From contig JAWXTR010000017.1 of NCBI GenBank assembly GCA_044433365.1, forward strand, positions 1 to 33,543: a DNA stretch of 33,543 nt, read 5' to 3'. Positions 14,545 to 23,096 of this stretch are shown one piece after another; the stretch's first letter is position 1, and every line of letters begins with the position of its first letter. The notes under the pieces were generated by a model. The model worked only from the letters and a program-made list of their open reading frames with translations. It was not told the DNA's origin and made no database searches. The position numbers and the translations under genes are program-made. This DNA comes from CAMQVM01 sp044433365. GTDB lineage: Bacteria > Bacteroidota > Bacteroidia > Bacteroidales > Rikenellaceae.

Positions 14545-16374
14545 TTAAAGATTTCCTTTTGCTGTTTTTTTGAAAGGAACGTAATCACGTCCACCACCCT
14601 CAAAACCTGCACTTTTATAGAACTCTACGAAAGTCAGACGAAGTGGATGTACAAACGAGCTGATAATCGACATAAATAGGTTGATACCGTGTCCAAGAAG
14701 CAAAATAATCGCCATAATCACATATTTTACCACTGGAATATCGCCACTCATACCGACAGCAAGGTCGTTAAATACTCCTGCGATAATACCACTCGATAGA
14801 CCCAATGCAAACAGACGAATATACGATAGAGTATCGCCTAAAAGCCCTGTAGCTGCATTGTAAACGTTCCAAAGACCACCTCCAATATTTTTTAGAGGAT
14901 TGCTCTCAGCTGGATTACTAAAGAAGATATAGGCTGCAAGCAGAATACCCACCACTATAGAGTAGATTGGCGACGACATGGTAAAGTTGATACCCATACC
15001 TTCTGCCAAATAGGCAAAGCCACTCACCATAATTACTAGTGCCCAAGCTAGATGTGGAATACCATATCTCCAACCGTTACATTTCATCGCATAGAAAGCA
15101 CGAATAAACATACCGTAAAGAATCTGAATAATACCCACTACAAGAGCAAAGGTAAACATATCCATCGAGCCTAAGAAAGGTAGATTACCAAAAGTTTCGG
15201 TCTCGGCAAGCGAAATTCCAAAGAAAGTACCAGTAACACAACCCATTATCATAGTAGCAACCGAACACCACATTACAAGAGCTGAAATATCGCCATATTG
15301 ACTATCTTTAAACTTCAAAAAGCCCCAAAGCGAAGCACCAAACAAAAGAGCACCATAACCCAAGTCGCCCAAGCAGATACCTGCAAAGAATACGAAAAAT
15401 GGAGCAAAGAATGGTGTTAAATCTAGCTCAGTGTATTGAGGAAGAGAGTAAAGACGAGTAATCATCTCAGAAAGACGAGCAAAACGGTTGTTTTTAAGCA
15501 AAATAGGAGGATTATCGCCAGCTTTTGGCTTATCTTTGATAACTACAACCGAGCTATTTGATTCAAATAGAGCATCAACCTCGTCGCACTTATCAACTGG
15601 TGCATATCCCTCAATAATTATAACTTTGCCCTCAGCAACCTCTTTACCACACTGCACAACTTTACGTTCAGAAAGTCGCTCTTTTAGCTCAAAATCATAT
15701 TTTTCGACCATTTCTAGCTCACTTGAAGCTGCAATAATCATTTTGTGCGACTCTAAAATCTCATTTTCAACGCTTTTTAATTCAGCCTTACACTCGGTAA
15801 TGCTGCTTTTAAGCTGTTTTTGAATTTGAGCACCCTCAATCACCTCAGGAGTGTTACTTTGAGATACAATCACAAAATTTACAATGTTTGAACTATTACA
15901 AACTACTAGGTTGTAGTCACTTTCCCATTTTTTATCAAAACGCTTTTCGCTACACTCATAGTAGTGGATATAAAGCCCTAACTCTTCTAGTTTTTCAACT
16001 AGTGAGTAGTCAAATTCACCCCAAGTAGATAGTTCTGCCTCTTCACGTTGAAGTTTTTGAACTAGCGGAGAGAGCTGCTCTATTTTTGCTGCTGCTGCTT
16101 CAAATTTTGTGAGTAAATCGTCTGCTCCTTCAAATTTTACTGTTGCTGCCTCATAAGGAGCTTCACGTTTTTCGTTAAGAAGAGCGAAAGATTTGATTTT
16201 TTCGCTATCAGCCTTAATTCTCGAAAGCTCAGCAATAATAGATTTGTCGTCGCTATCGGGCAACCAGTCGCTAACTGTAATGTCAACGATTGCTGTAGAG
16301 CCTAAAGACTCTAGCAGCTCCTTTTGCTGCAAATAGTGCAACAAGAAGGTATATTTTATCATTGGTGTTACCAT
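14545..16374 (-). CDS. atpI: V-type ATPase subunit I (membrane stator, a-subunit equivalent)
   Basis: A 609-residue subunit that joins the peripheral stalk to the ion channel. The start MVTPMIKYTFLLHYLQQKELL fits the family opening. Residues 1-310 are a cytoplasmic arm with long coiled-coil segments (about 85-115 and 185-235), and residues 320-600 carry seven or so membrane helices. The channel helix GDTLSYIRLFALGLSSGIIAG contains the conserved arginine of half-channel function. The C-terminal block FVHPLRLTFVEFYKSAGFEGGG is the usual ending. It begins four bases after the atpD stop, so the two are translated from one mRNA. It is slightly shorter than enterococcal NtpI. Confidence 0.95.
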   Translation of the reverse strand: MVTPMIKYTFLLHYLQQKELLESLGSTAIVDITVSDWLPDSDDKSIIAELSRIKADSEKIKSFALLNEKREAPYEAATVKFEGADDLLTKFEAAAAKIEQLSPLVQKLQREEAELSTWGEFDYSLVEKLEELGLYIHYYECSEKRFDKKWESDYNLVVCNSSNIVNFVIVSQSNTPEVIEGAQIQKQLKSSITECKAELKSVENEILESHKMIIAASSELEMVEKYDFELKERLSERKVVQCGKEVAEGKVIIIEGYAPVDKCDEVDALFESNSSVVVIKDKPKAGDNPPILLKNNRFARLSEMITRLYSLPQYTELDLTPFFAPFFVFFAGICLGDLGYGALLFGASLWGFLKFKDSQYGDISALVMWCSVATMIMGCVTGTFFGISLAETETFGNLPFLGSMDMFTFALVVGIIQILYGMFIRAFYAMKCNGWRYGIPHLAWALVIMVSGFAYLAEGMGINFTMSSPIYSIVVGILLAAYIFFSNPAESNPLKNIGGGLWNVYNAATGLLGDTLSYIRLFALGLSSGIIAGVFNDLAVGMSGDIPVVKYVIMAIILLLGHGINLFMSIISSFVHPLRLTFVEFYKSAGFEGGGRDYVPFKKTAKGNL

Positions 16375-16378
16375 AATG

Positions 16379-16984
16379 CTACTCCTCCTCTCGTTTTGCC
16401 GCTTCGTGGCGTGATTTTACAATCTTTTGCGACGATTTAGATAAATTTTCTTCGTCCTCTAAGAAACGTTTAATCTTCAACATCGCCTCTTTATAGCCTG
16501 GAATTTGCACTTTTTCGTAGAGGTTTACCTTCTGTGTGGTTTTTTTACGAGCATACTCCAAAATATCTGATTTTTCTTGACTTAGTACGCTTTCTAAGCC
16601 CGTAGAAGCAATCTTTTTGAGTAGTTCGATACCTTCAATATACCAGATTGGTGAAGAAAAGAGATTATACTCTTTCTCCTCAAATATTATCTCACTGATA
16701 TATGGTAGGTTTACCCCTGCAATTTTTGAATATCCAAGCTCAACATCTTTAACAGCAACCAAATCGGCATCAAATTCACCCCAAAGAGCCACCATATATT
16801 GATGTTTTGAAAGAATCTCTTCCAGCTCTTTATGGTAATTTTCAGCCTCCTGTTTTGCCTTTTTAACCTCTAAACGAAGAGCCGACTCCTTACTTTTGAT
16901 GGTAGGGAGTGCTCTTTCACGACTCTTTAGCTGTTTACCAAGTTCGTTTAAAGAGGTTTTGTTATATTGAAACTTAACTGCCAT
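16379..16984 (-). CDS. atpD: V-type ATPase subunit D (central rotor shaft)
   Basis: A 201-residue subunit that forms the rotating shaft within the A3B3 head. Residues 1-70 (FQYNKTSLNELGKQLKSRER and after) and 120-195 (ending KSSQKIVKSRHEAAKREEE) form two long antiparallel coiled-coil helices; the middle carries a small beta region (GVNLPYISEIIFEEKEY). This matches the shape and length of NtpD. It lies 52 bases after atpB and 4 bases before atpI. No subunit F gene, the usual partner of D at the base of the shaft, is found in the operon. Confidence 0.92.
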   Translation of the reverse strand: MAVKFQYNKTSLNELGKQLKSRERALPTIKSKESALRLEVKKAKQEAENYHKELEEILSKHQYMVALWGEFDADLVAVKDVELGYSKIAGVNLPYISEIIFEEKEYNLFSSPIWYIEGIELLKKIASTGLESVLSQEKSDILEYARKKTTQKVNLYEKVQIPGYKEAMLKIKRFLEDEENLSKSSQKIVKSRHEAAKREEE

Positions 16985-17036
16985 ATTTTTTGTATGTTAC
17001 GCCACCTAAAAAGATGGCGAAAATTAGTACCTATGC

Positions 17037-18353
17037 CTATTTCCAATACTTCTCAACAAGTTCGGCTTTAATTGCAACCTCTGCTTTGTTGAAATATTTT
17101 GCAAACAGCACCCACGCTGTATCAAGCATAGCTTCGGCATCGATATTAACGTCGATAGAAAGCAGCTCCATAGAGTAGTCGTGAGCAAATTTAAGAGTAC
17201 GAGTATCGTAATCTGTAAGGTCGAAACCGTTCTCTAGCTTAGTTTTAGCTGACGCAGCATCGGCAAATAGACGAACAGCAGCATTCATCACTTGTGGATG
17301 ATCCTCACGAGTTTTCTTACCTATAACTAGCTGTTTCAAACGAGAAAGACTACGGAATGGGTCGATAATAACCTTACCTGTGTCGCTATCTTTTCTTAGG
17401 AATAGCTGTCCCTCAGTGATATAACCTGTATTATCTGGTACAGCGTGTGTAATATCACCACCCGAAAGAGTTGTTACCGCTACAATTGTAATCGAACCAC
17501 CACCAGGAAGCTGCGCTGCCTTTTCGTAGATTTTTGCAAGGTCAGAATATAGCGAACCTGGCATTGAATCTTTAGATGGAATTTGATCCATACGGTTAGA
17601 TACGATTGCAAGTGCATCAGAATATAGAGTCATATCTGTCAGTAGCACCAACACTTTTTCGTTTTTGTCGACTGCAAAATATTCGGCAGCAGTAAGAGCC
17701 ATATCAGGCACTAAAAGACGCTCAACTGGAGGATTTTCGGTAGTATTTACGAAAAATACGATACGGTCGGAAGCACCTGCATTGTCGAATACGTTTTTGA
17801 AGTATAAAAAGTCATCGTTTGTGATACCCATACCTCCAAGAATGATTTTGTCGGCTTTTGCTCTAAGTGCCACATTTGCCATAACTTGGTTGTAAGGCTG
17901 GTCAGGATCGGCGAAAAATGGAATTTTTTGTCCCGATACTAGGGCATTGTTAAGGTCGATACCTGCAATACCTGTTGGAATAAATTCTGATGGTTGTTTA
18001 CGTTTGTAAGGATTGATGGTTGGTCCACCAATCTCACGTGCTTCACCTTTTAGCTCTTTAGAACCGTACAGTGGCTCGCCATAAGCGTTAAAGATACGAC
18101 CAGCAAGATCGTCACTAACTTTTAATTTTGGTGGTTCGCCTTGGAAAATAACCTCCGAAGCGGTAGAGATACCCTCAGTACCCGAAAATACTTGAAGAGT
18201 GACTTTTTCGCCATTTATACGTACCACCTGAGCCAATTTTCCTGCTACTGTTGCAAGTTCATCGATACCAACATCTGATGCCTTAACAGTAACGGTTGCT
18301 TTTGTGATATTATCTATCTTTGTATATATTTTTTGAAATGCTTTTGCTCCCAT
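17037..18353 (-). CDS. atpB: V-type ATPase subunit B (non-catalytic nucleotide-binding subunit)
   Basis: A 438-residue regulatory head subunit. The N-terminal barrel is at about 15-75, then the nucleotide-binding region with GIAGIDLNNALVSGQKIPFF, DPDQPYNQVMANVALRAK in place of a true P-loop, as expected for B, then LTDMTLYSDALAIVSNRMDQIPSKDSMPGSLYSDLAKIYEKA, and the C-terminal helical domain. PSRDGYPG-type motif appears as PSKDSMPGSLYSDL. Length and order match NtpB (about 458). It follows atpA after 64 bases, in which there is only a weak resemblance to the palindromic repeat (18380-18412). Confidence 0.96.
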   Translation of the reverse strand: MGAKAFQKIYTKIDNITKATVTVKASDVGIDELATVAGKLAQVVRINGEKVTLQVFSGTEGISTASEVIFQGEPPKLKVSDDLAGRIFNAYGEPLYGSKELKGEAREIGGPTINPYKRKQPSEFIPTGIAGIDLNNALVSGQKIPFFADPDQPYNQVMANVALRAKADKIILGGMGITNDDFLYFKNVFDNAGASDRIVFFVNTTENPPVERLLVPDMALTAAEYFAVDKNEKVLVLLTDMTLYSDALAIVSNRMDQIPSKDSMPGSLYSDLAKIYEKAAQLPGGGSITIVAVTTLSGGDITHAVPDNTGYITEGQLFLRKDSDTGKVIIDPFRSLSRLKQLVIGKKTREDHPQVMNAAVRLFADAASAKTKLENGFDLTDYDTRTLKFAHDYSMELLSIDVNIDAEAMLDTAWVLFAKYFNKAEVAIKAELVEKYWK

Positions 18354-18417
18354 TATTGTAATATTTATTTGGGGTTATAACTATTAGAAATACTAATTAT
18401 TATAAGTTCCCTATCGT

Positions 18418-20178
18418 TTATGCCTCTACTTTGCGCTCAGCTACCATTTCGTCGATTTTCTGCTTGTATTCATTAAATGGAGCAGACTCAAAACCATTGT
18501 AGTTCATCTGGCGGAAGTTGTTGATAAGCAGTTTGTAGAAGTTAGTACAATCCTCAAAATCTTTATGAGTTAGCTGGCTGTTACAAACATCTAACACTGC
18601 TTTAAACATATATTTTTGTCTATCCTTAGAACAGTTTGCATCTGTTTTATCAAACGAGTCTTGCTGCAAGATACAGAAATCGATTAACTCAGATTTCCAG
18701 AAACGGTCGTGATATTCGATAGGCACACCATCATCACCCAAGATGTTGATTTGCTCATAAGCCTCTTTACCACGAAGTACTAAAGTCTTAGCATGAGCAA
18801 CTTTTGCTACCCAACCCTCTTCAAAATAAGAGTTTAGATACTCCTCAATCTCTGGATATTCAAGATATTTAGAGTAGCTATCAAGTGGGTCGATTGCAGG
18901 GTAACGCTTAGAGTCGGCACGAGCTTGCGAAAGTGCATAGAAACAGCGTGCAGCCTTTTTAGTAGACTCAGTTACAGGCTCTTTAAGGTTACCACCAGCT
19001 GGCGATACAGTACCGATAAATGTTACCGAACCGCTCTCATCGTTTGGAAGTACCACATAACCTGCACGAGCATAAAAGTTAGATATAATAGCCGAAAGGT
19101 CCATTGGGAATGCGTCAGGTCCAGGAAGCTCTTCCATACGGTTTGACATCTCACGAAGTGCTTGTGCCCAACGAGAAGTAGAATCGGCAAGAATCAACAC
19201 TTTAAGACCCATAGAACGATAATACTCACCAATTGCCATACCTGCATACACTGATGCCTCACGAGCAGCTACTGGCATATTAGAAGTGTTACAAATAATC
19301 ACTGTACGCTCCATTAGCTTACCACCTGTACGTGGGTCGTCAAGCTCTGGAAACTCAGTAAAGGTCTCTACCACCTCATTTGCACGCTCACCACAAGCCA
19401 CAATCAAGATAACATCTGCACCAGCCTGCTTAGAGATAGCATGTTGAAGTACAGTTTTACCAGCACCAAACGGACCTGGGATAAATCCTGTACCACCCTC
19501 AGCGATAGGATTGAAAGTGTCGATTGCACGAAGTCCTGTATCCATTGTTTTAAATGGACGTGGTTTCTCTTTGTATGCAGTAACAGCCTCTTTTACAGGC
19601 CATTTTTGAATCATATTTAGCTTATGTTCTGTGCCATCACTATCAACAACTACTGCAATAGTATCGGTAATTTTGTAGGTTCCAGCCTTTGCTAAACTTT
19701 TAATCTTATATTCTGATTTTAGCTTAAAAGGAACCATGATTTTGTGGTCAACAAATTTCTCTTTCACACTACCTAACCATGCTCCAGCCGAGACTACATC
19801 GCCTTCAGTAGCAAGCGGAGTGAAATCCCAAGAAGAATTGTAGTCGATAGGATCGTTGTAGATACCTCTTTCAAGGAAAAGAGCATCAAGATTTTGAAGG
19901 TCGTTTTGCAGACCGTCGTAGATTCTTGAGATGATACCGGGCCCAAGAGTAACCTCCAACATGTGACCTTCAAACTCCACTAACGAACCAGCTTTTAGAC
20001 CACGAGTGCTCTCAAACACCTGAACAGATGCCATATCGCCATCAACTTTGATAACCTCCGACATCAATTTTACATCGCCTAAAGTGATGTAACAAATTTC
20101 ATTTTGTGATACAGCACCATCTACCTTTACCGTTACAAGGTTGGATGTAATGCCCACCACACGTCCTGTTGTTTTCAT
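18418..20178 (-). CDS. atpA: V-type ATPase subunit A (catalytic)
   Basis: A 586-residue catalytic subunit of the A3B3 head. The P-loop is GPFGAGKT (235-242), followed by CGERANEVVE (262-271, catalytic glutamate region) and the Walker-B-like VLILADSTSRWAQALRE (327-343). The non-homologous insert typical of A subunits spans about 110-200. LPGPDAFPMDLSAIISNFYARAG and the C-terminal helices complete the protein, whose length equals that of the enterococcal NtpA. It starts 185 bases after the DUF2764 gene; that gap is filled by the long palindromic repeat R9, which would fold in the mRNA just upstream of this start. Confidence 0.97.
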   Translation of the reverse strand: MKTTGRVVGITSNLVTVKVDGAVSQNEICYITLGDVKLMSEVIKVDGDMASVQVFESTRGLKAGSLVEFEGHMLEVTLGPGIISRIYDGLQNDLQNLDALFLERGIYNDPIDYNSSWDFTPLATEGDVVSAGAWLGSVKEKFVDHKIMVPFKLKSEYKIKSLAKAGTYKITDTIAVVVDSDGTEHKLNMIQKWPVKEAVTAYKEKPRPFKTMDTGLRAIDTFNPIAEGGTGFIPGPFGAGKTVLQHAISKQAGADVILIVACGERANEVVETFTEFPELDDPRTGGKLMERTVIICNTSNMPVAAREASVYAGMAIGEYYRSMGLKVLILADSTSRWAQALREMSNRMEELPGPDAFPMDLSAIISNFYARAGYVVLPNDESGSVTFIGTVSPAGGNLKEPVTESTKKAARCFYALSQARADSKRYPAIDPLDSYSKYLEYPEIEEYLNSYFEEGWVAKVAHAKTLVLRGKEAYEQINILGDDGVPIEYHDRFWKSELIDFCILQQDSFDKTDANCSKDRQKYMFKAVLDVCNSQLTHKDFEDCTNFYKLLINNFRQMNYNGFESAPFNEYKQKIDEMVAERKVEA

Positions 20179-20200
20179 ATATTATATTTTTATTTTTTTT

Positions 20201-20365
20201 AGGGGAGTTCTAATAATTGGTTTTATTCGATTTTTTATTTTGAGGTTTTAGACTTGGATTTTACAAAATGTGGGCGTAGCGGTGCCTACGGTGCATTTTG
20301 TAAAATTCAAAGATGAAGCCTCAAAATAAAAAAGCGTTAAAATCCAATTTTTAGAAGTTCTCTTT
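20201..20365. repeat. Long palindromic repeat (copy R9, 165 bp) inside the V-ATPase operon
   Basis: Ends AGGGGAGTTCTAATAATTGG and CCAATTTTTAGAAGTTCTCTTT. The inner arms and the centre (GTGGGCGTAGCGGTGCCTACGG at about 20266-20291) are the reverse complement of R2. The left 35 bases equal those of the short copy R11. The element covers the stop of the DUF2764 gene and ends 23 bases before the atpA ATG (reading the minus strand). Confidence 0.9.
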
Positions 20366-21245
20366 AGCTATTACTTCGCTTTTGAGCGATAATATCGTTA
20401 GCAGTAAGTTTTGAAGTTAAAGAGGTAAGTACTTCATCGCCTCTCTCAGACGAAAGCATACTCCAACGATTTAAGAGCGATATTTTAACCATATATGCTA
20501 AAATTGTCTCCATATTGAAGTAGTCGAACGCCACAAGCTCATCGATTATCTTAATTCTAAGTTTATCAAGGTTACGCTCCTTTAGGAGCATATCCTTTTC
20601 TGATAAAATTTGGAAAAGCTCATCAGTTGCAGCAAACTCATTTTTTAGTCCAAAATCTTGCACCGACTCATTGCTTAGAATAAGCTTTACAACCTCATTT
20701 TCTCCAATTAAAACCTCCTGAATATTGCGTTTTTTGACTCTCGCAGTAAATGCAGCCGAAATATTTCGAACATCTAAATCAAATTGCGACCAAGTGGCAA
20801 TAAATTTGCTTTTAGATGATGTAGCCATTTTATAATATGCAGCCCATATTTTTGAATCGATTGGCTCAAAGGTGTTTATATTGTTTTCTGAGGCAAAACT
20901 GTCATCTTTATAGGCAAGAAGTAGCTTACTTATCTCTTTGGGAAGCACAGGAAGCTGCTCTAGCTCTATCTCTTCGGTAGAATCTGCATCATAATATTTT
21001 GAAATTATCTCCACCTCACTTTGAGTAAGATTAGAAAGAGGCGAATATACCCCTTTGCGACCAGAGCGAATATCAAGAATATTGCGCAAATCGAAAAACC
21101 ACCAAAGATCCGAGAGTTTTTTCCAATCACTAGTAGAAAGCAACCCTTGAAGCTCCAAACAGAGAGCCTCAGTATCAAAGCCCTTTGCATCGTTCTCGAT
21201 AGAGTAGTCTATTAGCGACGAAACTATATAGTGATAATTTGCCAT
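20364..21245 (-). CDS. DUF2764 family protein of the V-ATPase operon (subunit C-like position)
   Basis: A 293-residue, mostly helical, soluble protein. The opening MANYHYIVSSLIDYSI and the block DLRNILDIRSGRKGVYSPLSNL fit DUF2764, a family found in bacterial V-ATPase operons between the E and A genes, including those of Chlamydiae and spirochaetes. The slot is that of subunit C (yeast d) in archaeal-type operons, which couples the shaft to the rotor ring; C is a bundle of helices of similar size (about 330 residues). The aromatic-rich, all-helical make-up (WKKLSDLWWFFDLRN, YKMATSSKSKFIATWSQFDLD) is consistent with that, but I see no decisive motif. No other C candidate is in the operon. Confidence 0.82.
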   Translation of the reverse strand: MANYHYIVSSLIDYSIENDAKGFDTEALCLELQGLLSTSDWKKLSDLWWFFDLRNILDIRSGRKGVYSPLSNLTQSEVEIISKYYDADSTEEIELEQLPVLPKEISKLLLAYKDDSFASENNINTFEPIDSKIWAAYYKMATSSKSKFIATWSQFDLDVRNISAAFTARVKKRNIQEVLIGENEVVKLILSNESVQDFGLKNEFAATDELFQILSEKDMLLKERNLDKLRIKIIDELVAFDYFNMETILAYMVKISLLNRWSMLSSERGDEVLTSLTSKLTANDIIAQKRSNS

Positions 21246-21260
21246 TATCTATTTTTTTTT

Positions 21261-21307
21261 AGGGAAGTTCTAAATTCTGGATTTTGAGAGATTTTAGAGG
21301 TTCCCTT
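21261..21307. repeat. Short palindromic repeat (copy R10)
   Basis: AGGGAAGTTCTAAATTCTGG and AGATTTTAGAGGTTCCCTTT are arms of the repeat family; the sequence matches the outer parts of R5 joined across ATTTT. It lies between atpE and the DUF2764 gene. The remainder of this 164-base gap is AT-rich with ATAATTTATAATTAATCATT-like runs. Confidence 0.8.
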
Positions 21308-21409
21308 TAATTACTAATTAATTTGAAAATAAGAGATCAAAATTAAGGTAAACAAAATAATTAATCATTTATAATTTATAATTAATCATTTTTAATTTAC
21401 CATGCCCCC

Positions 21410-22018
21410 CTATTTTCCAAACAAAATTTCAGATACTTTACCACGAAGCGACTCACTAAGTAGGGCATCAAAATCTTCGGCTGTAAAGCTAATATAATAT
21501 CCTTTATCTTGAGGAGTGATAGTAAATCCGTTTTTAACTTTTGTCGATACACCAACGCTAACTTTTGAAGCTAGAGCAGTGGCAACTTTCGATTTAATAA
21601 ATTTTTCGGTTTCAACCTCTTTATCAGCAGCTACGCTCACCATAATTGGCTCGTCGCTACTACTTCCCCACGCTGAAACAGATGCAAGAATAAGCTCCTG
21701 TACAAATTTTTTATCGGCAAATGCACCTTTTACATCTTCGCCAATAGTTGTAGCCGTTACAGCCTTTTCGATTTGAGATTTTGTGTCGTTTACAATCTCT
21801 GAAAGTGTGCGAGTAAGTTCAGAAAGCGATTTCGACTTTAGCTCAGCAGCCTCAGCCTCAGCTTTAGCCACAATATCGGCACTGTTTTTTGTAGCCTCAC
21901 TTAAAATTTTAGCTGCCTCTTCTTTAGCTGCTGCAATCAGTTGTTCAGACTCCTCTTTTCCACGAACAACACCTTCATTATAAAGTTGTTCGGTTAATTG
22001 CTGAATTTTGTTCTCCAT
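21410..22018 (-). CDS. atpE: V-type ATPase subunit E (peripheral stalk)
   Basis: A 202-residue peripheral-stalk subunit. Residues 1-95 form one long charged helix (MENKIQQLTEQLYNEGVVRGK, then EEAAKILSEATKNSADIVAKAEAEAAELK), and 105-200 form the globular head that contacts the A3B3 crown, ending SESLRGKVSEILFGK. This is the normal E architecture and length. No gene for the partner stalk helix, subunit G/H, is found beside it, although that subunit is usually needed to form the stalk pair. It is the first gene of the operon; the promoter-like site at 22060-22067 lies 42 bases upstream. Confidence 0.9.
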   Translation of the reverse strand: MENKIQQLTEQLYNEGVVRGKEESEQLIAAAKEEAAKILSEATKNSADIVAKAEAEAAELKSKSLSELTRTLSEIVNDTKSQIEKAVTATTIGEDVKGAFADKKFVQELILASVSAWGSSSDEPIMVSVAADKEVETEKFIKSKVATALASKVSVGVSTKVKNGFTITPQDKGYYISFTAEDFDALLSESLRGKVSEILFGK

Positions 22019-22059
22019 AATTAATACCTTATATTATGTTTTTAATATTATGTTTCTTT

Positions 22060-22067
22060 CAAACTTA
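22060..22067 (-). promoter_or_regulatory. Promoter -7 element of the V-ATPase operon
   Basis: On the minus strand TAAGTTTG fits TAnnTTTG, with GTTTA about 19 bases upstream (22086-22090). It overlaps the 3' end of the acyltransferase gene and gives a start near 22053. Read-through from upstream genes is also possible, because no terminator is seen between them. Confidence 0.4.
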
Positions 22068-22081
22068 CCCCTTGCTTACCA

Positions 22082-22999
22082 CTAATAAACTATTCTATCT
22101 TCGCTCGGCGGAAAATGCTTCCATCTTCGATGAGACCATAGCCATAAATGGGGCGATTTTGTTATCATCTTCTCTAAACTTGCAATATAGCGTTTTGTGA
22201 TTTCGTGGTCGGTCATCTCCTCATTTCCATCATAAACAACCTCAATTTTAGCTCTGTAATGACCTCTTTTTACCTTTTCTACATCCAAAAAAAGAAGCGG
22301 AGCTTTAAAACCCTTTGATAGCTTCTCAATTCCTGTGTAAAAAGCTGTAGGACGATTAAAAAACATATACCAATTGTCGATTATTCCTCGTGGTGGAGTT
22401 TGATCGGCAATAAGTGCAAAAAGCGAATAATTTTCCGATTTTTTAGCCTTTATCATAGCTCTCCCTACCGATGCCATTGGTAGAGGTTTGGTTTTAAATC
22501 GTGAACGTGCCTTTTTAAAGTACAAATCCATAACTTTATCAGTAAGAGGATGATAAACACCGTAAACATCGCCACCAGAGAGCGCACCATAAATTATGGT
22601 GTATTCCCACGAAGCAAAGTGAGCGGAAGCAACAAGTGCCACTGACGACTCTTTAGCAATGGACTCCATTTTTTCTAAATCGGTGAAAACCATACGCTTT
22701 TTAAGCTTTTTTTCGCTTATTGAAGCTATTAAGATTGTCTCTACAAATATATCGGCAAGATGTCGAAAGTAATCTATTTCAATCTTTTTAAGTTCACTAT
22801 CACTATAGGTTGGAAATGCCTCTTTCAGGTTGTCACGAACCACCGCAACCCTATATTTTAAACCATATCGAAGAACGTAAAATAGAAAATCTGAAAAAGC
22901 GTAGTGCAAAAATGTGGGTAAAAGCCCAAAAAGCTTTGCAAAAACCCAAATTGTGTAAAATTGTGTATTAAAAAGAGCTTTTTTAAAGAATTTTTTCAT
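22082..22999 (-). CDS. Lysophospholipid/lipid A acyltransferase (LpxL/HtrB family)
   Basis: A 305-residue LpxL/HtrB-type enzyme that adds a secondary acyl chain to lipid A (or a related lipid) at the inner membrane. A membrane anchor spans about 15-45 (FYTIWVFAKLFGLLPTFLHY). The catalytic HX4E motif is H127-F-A-S-W-E132, followed by YGVYHPLTDKVMD and LIADQTPPRG, and the C-terminal SPHLWLWSHRRWKH is the usual ending. Length matches the family. It lies 64 bases upstream of atpE on the same strand, so it could share transcripts with the ATPase operon, but the site at 22060 suggests an internal promoter. The acyl donor is not deducible. Confidence 0.92.
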   Translation of the reverse strand: MKKFFKKALFNTQFYTIWVFAKLFGLLPTFLHYAFSDFLFYVLRYGLKYRVAVVRDNLKEAFPTYSDSELKKIEIDYFRHLADIFVETILIASISEKKLKKRMVFTDLEKMESIAKESSVALVASAHFASWEYTIIYGALSGGDVYGVYHPLTDKVMDLYFKKARSRFKTKPLPMASVGRAMIKAKKSENYSLFALIADQTPPRGIIDNWYMFFNRPTAFYTGIEKLSKGFKAPLLFLDVEKVKRGHYRAKIEVVYDGNEEMTDHEITKRYIASLEKMITKSPHLWLWSHRRWKHFPPSEDRIVY

Positions 23000-23044
23000 T
23001 CTTAAATTTCTATTTTTTATTGTGTTGAATTTTATTAAGAAATT

Positions 23045-23092
23045 AAGGGGAGTTCTAATAATTGGTTTTATTCGATTTTTAGAAGTTCCCTT
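23045..23092. repeat. Short palindromic repeat (copy R11)
   Basis: Its left 33 bases equal the outer left arm of long copy R9 and its right end equals the right terminus, with the whole middle missing. It is also the reverse complement of R1 with few changes. It ends just short of the inositol-monophosphatase-family stop, in the gap before the acyltransferase start, and is flanked by TA on both sides. Confidence 0.85.
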
Positions 23093-23096
23093 AAAA

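Noticed and set aside
18376..18415. Another copy of the palindromic repeat between atpA and atpB
   Set aside because: Only CTATTAGAAATA and TAAGTTCCCTA resemble the ends, and the arms hardly pair; it could be chance in AT-rich sequence.
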